Source of the DNA: an uncultured bacterium
GTDB taxonomy: Bacteria; Planctomycetota; Brocadiia; Brocadiales; Scalinduaceae
Direction of reading: 5' to 3'
Length of the DNA: 35,526 nucleotides
Assembly (NCBI GenBank): GCA_913055705.1
Contig: CAJXKT010000008.1
Location: forward strand, 1 to 35,526
Part shown: one piece after another, positions 8,996-15,380 of the stretch
Position numbering within the stretch: position 1 is the stretch's first letter
Layout: each line of letters begins with the position of its first letter
The notes under the pieces: model-generated
The model's database searches: none
Told to the model about the DNA's origin: nothing
What the model saw: only the letters and a program-made list of their open reading frames with translations
Program-made: the position numbers and the translations under genes

Positions 8996-9023
8996 ACCTG
9001 TTTATATGCTCATAAGAACAGGT
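8996..9023 (-). repeat. 7-bp inverted repeat just upstream of the two-TM peptide RBS
   Basis: ACCTGTT at 8996-9002 and its exact reverse complement AACAGGT at 9017-9023 are separated by 14 bases. In the minus-strand transcript the hairpin would end three bases before the GGAGGG ribosome binding site, so it could affect translation of the 70-residue protein; it could equally be an operator or chance. Confidence 0.3.
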
Positions 9024-9054
9024 CCTGATGTAGAATGCAGTATCATTAATTCGC

Positions 9055-9201
9055 TTACTCTTGTAATAGCCTTCTATCGCTACTTGATCTCCTGTCCATC
9101 CCACTCCTACGGTCATGTCCATTAAAGTCCAGGTTGTTAGCGCGCCTCCGGTCCGCATTCTCTCTCCTTTCCCTTCTGGATCGACGTTCTTTTTTCTGCA
9201 T
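9055..9201 (-). CDS. 48-residue arginine-rich DRRSG-type protein
   Basis: Short frame from ATG 9199-9201 to TAA 9055-9057, encoding 48 residues. The sequence is extremely basic, opening MQKKERRSRRERRENADRRR and later carrying DRRSGMDRRSSSDRR. Tandem DRRSG-x-DRR motifs of this kind occur at the ends of various bacterial proteins of unknown role. AAAGGGG lies about five bases before the ATG, which supports translation. It follows the frameshifted chimera by 24 bases and precedes the two-TM peptide by 70 bases, all on the minus strand. The Arg repeats could bind nucleic acid or acidic lipid; this is inference. A chance frame is not excluded, but the repetitive protein-level motif with mixed Arg codons argues for selection. 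Confidence 0.6.
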   Translation of the reverse strand: MQKKERRSRRERRENADRRRANNLDFNGHDRRSGMDRRSSSDRRLLQE

Positions 9202-9225
9202 AGAATACCCCTTTCTTAAAAAGTT

Positions 9226-9737
9226 TTATTCTTTAGAATCGTCTTCACTCTGCTTTTCTTCCAGCTTTTTCTCTGGCTCAGGTTCGGGCTCAGGATGTTC
9301 GATCTTCTTGTAACCGTTTTTAGTCCAAATGCGTACTTCGTATTGCCTTGTAAGTTCGTCACGAACAGATTCATAATAAAACCACCCATGATCTGAATCA
9401 TAAAAGATGGTCACCCTGATTTCTTTAGACATTCTGTTGCGTGTGCCAACGGCTACAATCAAAGCCATGTTCTCACTACTGAATGCACCCGCTCCCACTC
9501 CACCAACGCTCTTAATTAATGCACCCACTGTAACGTTTTCGTAGCCCATGTGGCCAAGAATCTGCGCAGCTTCTGCCTTTGTAATCTCCGGAGTTGAAGC
9601 GTTGGCGGTACTAAATCCAACAGTTGAGAAAGCAAAATACAGTATAACCAGAAGAAAACCATTTTGGCAAACGGCATGTGAGTTGTGATATCTTTTATAA
9701 ATCTCTCAGGCCTCGAATTTGGCATTATTTTTTTCAT
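9226..9737 (-). pseudogene. Frameshifted exported protein with N-terminus shared with the pore protein
   Basis: Two abutting frames belong together. From ATG 9737 the product opens with residues nearly identical to residues 7-39 of the 2TM pore protein (27 of 33 match once the frame is corrected). Near base 9654 one base is missing relative to that paralogue (GAAGGAAAA there, GAAGAAAA here). Adding it back joins the second frame, giving about 170 residues with a signal-like core ending in ANAS, an unrecognised domain (contains ILGHMGYENVTVGALIKS and FYDSDHGWFYYE) and an acidic EPEPEPEKKLEEKQ tail. The downstream frame has an internal ATG at 9549 without a ribosome binding site. Explanations are a real frameshift mutation, an assembly error, or less likely -1 slippage at GTTTTC. 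Confidence 0.65.
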
Positions 9738-9797
9738 AGCTGATTTGTAGTTCACTTAAGTTACTTAAAACCTGGTTGTGGCTACTCAATTTCTAAT

Positions 9798-11081
9798 TTA
9801 TTTCTTGGTCTCGTCTTTGTGGTGGATGCCGAAGAGGTGTTTTATGGTTTCTACGTATTGATAACCGCCGCCGTTTTTCGCCTTCTCTTTTCCTACTTTG
9901 GCGGGTTTATGGAGGATTTTGTTGAGTGTTCGCTGCATTGAATAGACTATGTGTTCCCACTCTTCGTGTGCAATTTCTCCCAGTTTTGGACGCAGTCTTT
10001 CAAGCTCCTGCTCACCTATTTCATGGAAGTGGTTTCTCAGTTGAGCGATAGCAGGCCCGATCTTCAGTTCTTCAAACCATGCCATGAATTTTTCTACCTC
10101 ATTGTCGATGATTACAACGCAATTGCCGATATCCTTCTTTCTGTCTTTTGCGTTATTGTTAGCGACTGTCTGCAGGTCATCTATATTGTAGAGGTAGACA
10201 TTGTCTATCTTTGCAACTTGCGAGTCTATATCCCTGGGTACGGCAATGTCTATAAGCAGCATGGGGTTACCCCTGCGTGCCTTTATAGCACTCTTTATGT
10301 GTTCTGTGTGGATTACAGGGCGAGGGGATGCGGTAGAACTGATGACTATGTCTGCCTGTGGGAGATAATCATCAAGGTTTTCGTAATTTATGGCCTTCCC
10401 GTCGTATTCTTCTGCAAGGGATTTTGCCTTGTCGTAGTTTCTATTTGCTACTATTGCCGTCTTTGCGCCGCGCTCCACCAGGTGTTTTAAGACAAGCTCA
10501 CACATCTCGCCGGCACCAATAATAAATATGGTCTTGTCAGAGAAGTCTTTAAATACCTTGATAGCAAGATCAACGGCTACCGTGCTCACAGATATATTGC
10601 CTTTGCCGATACTCGTCTTTGTGTGTACATCCTTGGCGACGTTTAAGGAACGCTGGAAGAGCTGGTTAAGAATACTGCCGGTTGTCTCTGCGGCAGTCGC
10701 TGTCATATACGCCTCCTTTACCTGGGAGATGATCTGTGTCTCACCAAGGACGCCTGAGTTGAGGCTGGAGGCAACAAAGAACAGGTGCCTTACGGCATTC
10801 ATGTCCTGATGGTGATACATGTGGTCAGCAAATTTCTCCTTTGGCAGACCATGAAATGCAGAAAAGAAATCCAGCAGGGCTTCCTTACTCAGAGTATTAT
10901 CGGGTGACGTGGCGTATATTTCCACTCTATTACAGGTAGACAGTATAACTGCTTCTGACAAAGGGAAAGATTGTGTAAAGGAAGACAATGCGATCGGCAC
11001 TGATGAAGCGCTGAAGGCGATCTTTTCCCTTATTTCGACAGGGGCAGAGTCATGATTAAGTCCAACAGTATGTAAGTTCAT
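9798..11081 (-). CDS. hemA: Glutamyl-tRNA reductase
   Basis: First committed step of C5-pathway tetrapyrrole synthesis: NADPH-dependent reduction of glutamyl-tRNA to glutamate-1-semialdehyde. The 427-residue product has the catalytic Cys50 in STCNRVEIY, the GETQI segment at 113-117, the Rossmann motif GAGEM at 189-193 and the C-terminal dimerisation helix region (about 320-410). Full length for the family. It lies downstream of a ccsA/hemX-like gene on the same strand, a common bacterial pairing, with a dispersed repeat between the two. Organisms with much cytochrome c, such as anammox bacteria, need high haem supply. Confidence 0.97.
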   Translation of the reverse strand: MNLHTVGLNHDSAPVEIREKIAFSASSVPIALSSFTQSFPLSEAVILSTCNRVEIYATSPDNTLSKEALLDFFSAFHGLPKEKFADHMYHHQDMNAVRHLFFVASSLNSGVLGETQIISQVKEAYMTATAAETTGSILNQLFQRSLNVAKDVHTKTSIGKGNISVSTVAVDLAIKVFKDFSDKTIFIIGAGEMCELVLKHLVERGAKTAIVANRNYDKAKSLAEEYDGKAINYENLDDYLPQADIVISSTASPRPVIHTEHIKSAIKARRGNPMLLIDIAVPRDIDSQVAKIDNVYLYNIDDLQTVANNNAKDRKKDIGNCVVIIDNEVEKFMAWFEELKIGPAIAQLRNHFHEIGEQELERLRPKLGEIAHEEWEHIVYSMQRTLNKILHKPAKVGKEKAKNGGGYQYVETIKHLFGIHHKDETKK

Positions 11082-11096
11082 TTTATAGTAATTTTC

Positions 11097-11220
11097 ATTT
11101 TAGACGCAGATATCCCCGGACAAAAAGCGCCGAGGACATAACGCAGATGCTAAGGATTTAAGAAAATCTAAGACAAAAAAAGTTCTTATCTGTGCATATC
11201 TGTAAAATCCGTGTCCTATT
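11097..11220. repeat. Imperfect inverted repeat of the 'CGCAGAT' dispersed type, with an internal insertion
   Basis: The hemA-ccsA/hemX spacer contains a left arm TAGACGCAGAT...AACGCAGATGCTAAGGATTT and a right arm TTATCTGTGCATATCTG...AAAATCCGTGTCCTATT that are imperfect reverse complements. Sequences of this sort are widespread intergenic dispersed repeats in several phyla (from memory, not searched). The left arm is interrupted by about 28 bases (11112-11139) that include a 16-base segment (11113-11128) repeated exactly in reverse complement at 30864-30879. Confidence 0.55.
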
Positions 11221-11226
11221 AATTTT

Positions 11227-12129
11227 TTAAGATTTTACTTTTTCTATGCCGGGTGGTTCCGGTTCTATCTCCTGTTCGAGTTTTACTGAACCCTTATCAT
11301 AGCCGTGTTTATGCCCCATTAAGAAGGGGCCGATAAATGTAAGAATTACGATAACAAAACCTGCAATAGTAACGATAGCTACCCTTGTTCCATGAAAGGA
11401 GGCTCCCAGCCTCAAGTGTAAGATTGCGGCATAAATGAGCCATGTAAGAGCTCCTAATGTTACTTTAGGGTCCAGATACCAGAGTAAGCCTAATATGTTT
11501 GATGTCTTTGCCCACACAGTACCTGAAACAAGGCCAATTGTCAGGAGAGGAAAGCCTAACGTGATGGTTTTCCACATTAGCGCATCAAGGGTTTCAAGAG
11601 AAGGCAAACTTTCAAAAAGGGGGCCAAAGGACTTCTTCTTTAATTGTCTCTCTTGCGTCAGGTACATTATACTGAATATAAAAGAGACGGTAAAAGAGGC
11701 ATAACCCAGGAATAATGGGATTATGTGGGCAAAGAGCCAGAATGTCTTTAAATTATAAGTTAAGGCTAGGTCGTTTCTTATAAGTGCGATCGAGGCAATC
11801 GAAAATCCGGTGACTATAGGCATTACAAATGGGGTGAGTGCCTGCAGTCTGTATAAGAATTTGAGTATCACCGAGAGTAAGACAATAAGAGAGAGGTAGA
11901 AGGTGGATGACTCAAAAAGGGTTGTTATCGGCAACGTACCTGATCTTATGCTTACAACTATTAAGAATGCGCAGTGAAATGACAGGCCTGTAAGGATAAA
12001 GTAATTGGATAGCCTTTTGCTGAATGTTCCGGGACGGAATAGAGAGCCTACCTCCCATACAGAATCCAGGATGTATAATACGATTGCGGCTATAAAAATG
12101 TATTGAATCGGACTGAGTAAATTTATCAT
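11227..12129 (-). CDS. CcsA/ResC/HemX-like cytochrome c assembly membrane protein
   Basis: Polytopic membrane protein of the cytochrome c assembly (CcsA/CcmC/HemX) superfamily, which handles haem at the membrane. The 300-residue product shows about eight hydrophobic segments, a tryptophan-rich-motif relative WYLDPK at 217-222 and candidate haem-ligand histidines His135 and His238. CcsA proper has a fuller WxWDPKE motif; the simplified version and position beside hemA favour the HemX-type branch, where the protein influences glutamyl-tRNA reductase level or haem handling. The charged tail (about 275-300) is cytoplasmic or periplasmic. Function as haem exporter for c-type cytochromes is possible but not shown by sequence. 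Confidence 0.82.
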   Translation of the reverse strand: MINLLSPIQYIFIAAIVLYILDSVWEVGSLFRPGTFSKRLSNYFILTGLSFHCAFLIVVSIRSGTLPITTLFESSTFYLSLIVLLSVILKFLYRLQALTPFVMPIVTGFSIASIALIRNDLALTYNLKTFWLFAHIIPLFLGYASFTVSFIFSIMYLTQERQLKKKSFGPLFESLPSLETLDALMWKTITLGFPLLTIGLVSGTVWAKTSNILGLLWYLDPKVTLGALTWLIYAAILHLRLGASFHGTRVAIVTIAGFVIVILTFIGPFLMGHKHGYDKGSVKLEQEIEPEPPGIEKVKS

Positions 12130-12190
12130 TTCAAGGTTGTTTTTAGACTATTATGTTTGTCTAAATGACAGGTTATTAAGACCGTCTTTA

Positions 12191-12226
12191 ACACGCATTC
12201 AATATTGTGAATGACGTGTGTTTTTT
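12191..12226 (+). terminator. Orphan intrinsic-terminator-like hairpin
   Basis: ACACGCATTC (12191-12200) pairs with GAATGACGTGT (12209-12219), a ten-pair stem with one bulged A, followed by TTTTTT at 12221-12226. No plus-strand gene precedes it, so it could end a short leader or small RNA, or act as an attenuator ahead of the CcoN-like gene. The same inverted repeat could instead be a protein-binding site. Confidence 0.4.
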
Positions 12227-12408
12227 CCAGTCTTTCCTACACTATTCTGCCTCCGTTTTTCTGACACCAGTTAAAGTTATACCTATGTCAGGTAAATGTT
12301 TGCATAAAAAAATCTCAATTCATGAGAGAAGATTTAGTCTTTTAGTCTATAAGAAATATAGGAATTAATCAAACAAAAAAATGGGCTCGTTTGGGAGTCA
12401 TTTTTATA

Positions 12409-12437
12409 TTGACAAAAGTCATAATTTGAGATAGTTT
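12409..12437 (+). promoter_or_regulatory. Weak promoter candidate for the CcoN-like gene
   Basis: A perfect TTGACA (12409-12414) is followed after 17 bases by TAGTTT (12432-12437), only 3 of 6 to the -10 consensus. It is about 45 bases upstream of the start codon. The perfect -35 and spacing are suggestive only. Confidence 0.3.
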
Positions 12438-12466
12438 GTAAGTTTAGATTTATATTTGACATATAT

Positions 12467-12475
12467 AGGAGGGGG
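12467..12475 (+). promoter_or_regulatory. Strong RBS fixing a TTG start
   Basis: AGGAGGGGG is followed after six bases by TTG 12482. There is no in-frame ATG before residue 11, so this site decides the start of the CcoN-like protein. Confidence 0.75.
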
Positions 12476-12481
12476 TATAAA

Positions 12482-12883
12482 TTGGATCCGGTAGCGAAGA
12501 ATTTTATACGTATGAGTGTTATATATTTTGTGATTGCCGCAGTTATAGGCGCTCATTTTATGTTTAATAGGGCATATCACCATCAGTTATTTCATGCCCA
12601 CGTTCATGTAATGTTGTTAGGCTGGATATCTATGATGATTTACGGAGTAGGATACCACATATTGCCAAGATTTAATGGCAACCCTGTAGCATTTCCCAAT
12701 ATAGCTGTTGCTCACTTCTTTGTGGCAAATATAGCTTTAGTCGGCTTTGCAGGCACGTGGGGACTCTACAGGCTTGGATATTCTAAGATACCGGAACAGG
12801 GTTTTGCGGTATTGAATGCAATAGGAGTTATTATGTTTGCTACTAACATTCTTTTCAGTATAAGAAAACCAAAGGAAGATTAA
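12482..12883 (+). CDS. Short stand-alone CcoN/cbb3 subunit I-like membrane haem protein
   Basis: The 133-residue product has about four hydrophobic helices (10-27, 40-62, 71-92, 102-126). A histidine cluster with His38, His40 and His42 followed by GW (47-48), then GYHILPRF with His59, resembles the helix of haem-copper oxidase subunit I / NorB-type proteins that carries haem ligands. It is far too short to be an oxidase subunit (about 450 residues or more), and belongs with the small 'cytochrome c oxidase subunit I-like' proteins of unknown role; a haem- or redox-sensing membrane protein is plausible. TTG start with a very strong ribosome binding site. A DUF1858 gene follows after 24 bases. 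Confidence 0.78.
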   Translation: MDPVAKNFIRMSVIYFVIAAVIGAHFMFNRAYHHQLFHAHVHVMLLGWISMMIYGVGYHILPRFNGNPVAFPNIAVAHFFVANIALVGFAGTWGLYRLGYSKIPEQGFAVLNAIGVIMFATNILFSIRKPKED

Positions 12884-12907
12884 CTTAAAACATTGAGGTA
12901 AAAATTT

Positions 12908-13141
12908 ATGAGTGATGAACCACTAGTGATTACAAAGAAGTCAACTATAGGAGAGGTTTTTACGAAGCATCCTGAAACAGAGCCGGTTTTCATGAAGTAT
13001 TTTGGTTCCGGTTGTTTTACTTGTCCAGGCTCGAAGACGGAAGACATAGCTTTTGGCGCTATGATGCACAACACTACTCCTGAAAAGATTATTGATGAAT
13101 TGAATGAGGCCATTCAAAATAAGGCTAACGAAGACAAGTAA
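12908..13141 (+). CDS. DUF1858 redox-disulfide domain protein (hybrid-cluster-protein-associated type)
   Basis: The 77-residue product is a single DUF1858 domain with a CxxC motif (Cys36, Cys39 in GCFTCPG) and the family opening TIGEVFTKHPETEPVFMKYF. Such domains occur alone, or fused to hybrid cluster protein-related and ScdA/RIC-like proteins, and are thought to carry a redox disulfide or help Fe-S repair. A GAGG ribosome binding site precedes ATG 12908. It sits between a haem-type membrane protein and an Fe-S scaffold gene, consistent with a redox or nitrosative-stress role; that role is inferred from context. Confidence 0.85.
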   Translation: MSDEPLVITKKSTIGEVFTKHPETEPVFMKYFGSGCFTCPGSKTEDIAFGAMMHNTTPEKIIDELNEAIQNKANEDK

Positions 13142-13238
13142 ACACATTACATGAGGTTACTCCGATTAATCAGGAATTACTATTCCTTTAATTTGTAACT
13201 ATATTTCTTGTTTTATTTTAAAAAAAGGAGTTCAGACA

Positions 13239-13469
13239 ATGTCAGATGACTTGAAAGAAAGAGTCGAAAAATCTTTGGATACTATCAGGCCTGCCTTGAT
13301 GGCTGACGGCGGAAACGTTGAACTTGTTGACGTTGAAGACGGCATAGTTAAGGTTAGATTGCAAGGTGCCTGTGGTACCTGTCCCAGTGCCCTCATGACG
13401 CTCAAACAGGGAATTGAGGTCAGGGTCAAGGAAGATTGTCCTGAAATTCAGGAAGTCGAAGCTGTTTAA
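13239..13469 (+). CDS. NifU C-terminal-domain (Nfu-type) Fe-S scaffold protein
   Basis: The 76-residue product is a bare NifU C-terminal domain, with the helical opening, the ADGGNVELVDV segment and the Fe-S-binding CxxC (Cys45, Cys48 in GACGTCPSA). Nfu proteins bind or hand over [4Fe-4S] clusters to target enzymes. AAAAGGAG about eight bases upstream supports ATG 13239. There is no NifU N-terminal (IscU-like) part here, so the protein would act as a carrier rather than a primary scaffold. The cysteine desulfurase about 2 kb downstream could supply sulfur, though it lies beyond a terminator. Confidence 0.92.
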   Translation: MSDDLKERVEKSLDTIRPALMADGGNVELVDVEDGIVKVRLQGACGTCPSALMTLKQGIEVRVKEDCPEIQEVEAV

Positions 13470-13509
13470 CACATTTTTCTCACATTAAAAAGATTAGGAG
13501 TTGTTAATA

Positions 13510-14181
13510 ATGAGTTTGGTACTAGGACCCGTACATCATTGGATGTACAACAAGATAAAGACTACAGAAGCAAGAGAGGCAAGCGTAGCTGATGTATTGA
13601 AGGCAAAATATGGTCAGGAGGCTGAGGATATTTTGAATTCAGTTTACGAGAAATATCCATGCGCAAAGCCGGATACGCCACTTGAGGAATTGCTCGGAGA
13701 CATGCCAATCCATGCGGGTATACAGGAGCTGATCATAAAAGCGGAAACACGAGAGGCTGCTACAGTTGCTGCTTTTTGTGAAAAGTATGGTGATGAGGCA
13801 AAAGATCTGATAATAGAGACTGCTCATGATAACGGTGTGGAATTTGGCAAAAAGGCACTTGAGGAAAAACAAGTTAGTGGTGACTGTGATGCCGAAAAGG
13901 CATTTGAGCTTATCCAGAGTTATCTGTGCGACGGAATGCCTTGTGACAGGGGCGCTCAGGTACAAGAAGAGGCCGCGAATCGTACCACGTGGGACCATAC
14001 CGAATGTGTTCATGAACAGTACTGGAAAGATGCAGGCGCATCATTCGAGACAATGTGCGATATGGTAAATTCATGGATTTCAGGATTCGGAGAGGGAACG
14101 AATTCAAAGATAAAGCATACGAGGGAAAAAGCTATCGCTATTGGAGATTCAGATTGTTTAAACTCCTTTGAATTATCATAA
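13510..14181 (+). CDS. Cys-rich protein with internal duplication; possible L-2-amino-thiazoline-4-carboxylic acid hydrolase-like fold
   Basis: The longest frame starts at TTG 13501, but AGGAG at 13496-13500 is nine bases before ATG 13510, giving 223 residues. The N-terminal half holds two copies of one segment: residues 8-42 (core TEAREASVADVLKAKYGQEA) and 67-101 (core AETREAATVAAFCEKYGDEA). The C-terminal half has the Cys-spaced layout ending GDSDC that resembles the L-2-amino-thiazoline-4-carboxylic acid hydrolase family, where Cys and Gly-Asp near the end recur; this match is from memory and uncertain. Eight cysteines are spread through the chain. It lies 40 bases after the Nfu gene and is followed by a strong terminator, so it probably ends a transcript including the three preceding genes. 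Confidence 0.6.
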   Translation: MSLVLGPVHHWMYNKIKTTEAREASVADVLKAKYGQEAEDILNSVYEKYPCAKPDTPLEELLGDMPIHAGIQELIIKAETREAATVAAFCEKYGDEAKDLIIETAHDNGVEFGKKALEEKQVSGDCDAEKAFELIQSYLCDGMPCDRGAQVQEEAANRTTWDHTECVHEQYWKDAGASFETMCDMVNSWISGFGEGTNSKIKHTREKAIAIGDSDCLNSFELS

Positions 14182-14227
14182 TAATCTACAAATCCGGAAA
14201 ACGATTCCTTTTAATATACGTTTTACG

Positions 14228-14264
14228 AAAAAGCTTGCAGTGTAAACAACTGCAAGCTTTTTTT
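14228..14264 (+). terminator. Strong intrinsic terminator
   Basis: AAAAAGCTTGCAG (14228-14240) pairs perfectly with CTGCAAGCTTTTT (14250-14262) across a nine-base loop, and the T run continues to 14264. This is the clearest terminator in the window and separates the haem/Fe-S group from the E1-like gene. Confidence 0.88.
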
Positions 14265-14338
14265 GTCTATATTGACCTTTCTTTGGCTTTGCTTTCCTTT
14301 TAATTATCTTTTGTAAGAAATGGAGACTTCATAAAGAA

Positions 14339-15376
14339 ATGATGGATCAATCACTTGAAAGATATTCACGTCAGATTCTTTCCCAGCATATAGGTGAGGA
14401 GTGCCAGAAGGTATTAATGGACAGCAATGCTGTTGTAGTAGGCTGTGGTGCGCTTGGAACTGTTTCTTCAAGTTATCTTACAAGGGCCGGTATTGGACAG
14501 ATAAGGATTATAGATAGAGACTTCATTGAAGAGAGTAATTTGCAAAGGCAAATACTCTTTGATGAGAATGATATTGCAGAAGGTCTTCCCAAGGCAATAG
14601 CAGCTCAAAGAAAACTTAGAAAGATTAACAATAATGCTAATATAGAGGGAGTTGTTACTGATGTTAACTACGCAAACATAGAAGAATTATCTAAAGATGC
14701 TGATATTATCATTGATGGTACCGACAACTTTGAGACAAGATTCCTGATTAATGATTTCTGTGTCAAGAATAACATTCCGTGGATATATGGAGCATGTATA
14801 GGGAGTAGGGGGCTGACAATGAATATTGTTCCTTCGAAGACTCCCTGTCTGAGGTGTGTCTTTGAGACTATGCCTCAAATGGGTACATTTCCAACCTGTG
14901 ATACTGCCGGCGTTATCGGGCCGATTGCAGGGATTATAGGGTCGATTCAGGCAACTGAGGCTATTAAGATCTTAGCCGGAAAATACGAGTCTGCAAACAA
15001 AACACTTATTGAGATTGATGTATGGGATACAAAAGTTAAGCAAATTGATATTTCAGAGTTGATGGGTTTAAATGATTGCCCAACATGTAAATTACACACT
15101 TATAAGTTTCTGGAGGCAGAGGATGGAGTTATGGTAACACTCCTTTGTGGTAAGAATGCTGTACAGGTGATGAGTCGGAATATTAGTAATATTGATTTAG
15201 TTCAACTGGCAAAGAGATTAGCTTCTATTTCAGATGTAAGCAGTAATGAGTTTATGTTAAAATTTAAGGTCAAAGATAATGAGTTTACGGTTTTTCCGGA
15301 TGGGAGAGCCATTATTACGGGCACTAATGATTTGAATACAGCAAAAAGTCTGTATTCAAAATATCTCGGTATGTGA
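14339..15376 (+). CDS. ThiF/MoeB/HesA-type E1-like adenylyltransferase
   Basis: Adenylates the C-terminal glycine of a ubiquitin-like sulfur carrier (ThiS/MoaD type). The 345-residue product has the ATP-binding GCGALG at 35-40, the acidic Asp59 of the Rossmann strand, a structural zinc Cys4 (Cys170/173 and Cys247/250) and the candidate catalytic Cys187 in FPTCDTAG. A C-terminal extension of about 90 residues ends in FPDGRAIITGTNDL and is typical of one HesA/MoeB/ThiF subgroup. No ThiS/MoaD-like carrier is encoded in the window, so it must act on a partner elsewhere. It is immediately followed (4 bases) by a cysteine desulfurase, the natural sulfur donor. Confidence 0.9.
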   Translation: MMDQSLERYSRQILSQHIGEECQKVLMDSNAVVVGCGALGTVSSSYLTRAGIGQIRIIDRDFIEESNLQRQILFDENDIAEGLPKAIAAQRKLRKINNNANIEGVVTDVNYANIEELSKDADIIIDGTDNFETRFLINDFCVKNNIPWIYGACIGSRGLTMNIVPSKTPCLRCVFETMPQMGTFPTCDTAGVIGPIAGIIGSIQATEAIKILAGKYESANKTLIEIDVWDTKVKQIDISELMGLNDCPTCKLHTYKFLEAEDGVMVTLLCGKNAVQVMSRNISNIDLVQLAKRLASISDVSSNEFMLKFKVKDNEFTVFPDGRAIITGTNDLNTAKSLYSKYLGM

Positions 15377-15380
15377 TTAC

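Larger units (their letters stand above)
12130..12481. other. 352-base divergent intergenic region
   Basis: Lies between the ccsA/hemX-like gene (minus) and the CcoN-like gene (plus). It holds a hairpin followed by T6 on the plus strand (12191-12226), a weak TTGACA-N17-TAGTTT promoter candidate (12409-12437) and the strong ribosome binding site of the downstream gene. No further coding frame with a ribosome binding site was seen. Confidence 0.6.

Noticed and set aside
13172-13187. Small inverted repeat AGGAAT/ATTCCT between the DUF1858 and Nfu genes
   Set aside because: A six-pair stem with no U run; too weak for a terminator and common by chance in AT-rich DNA.
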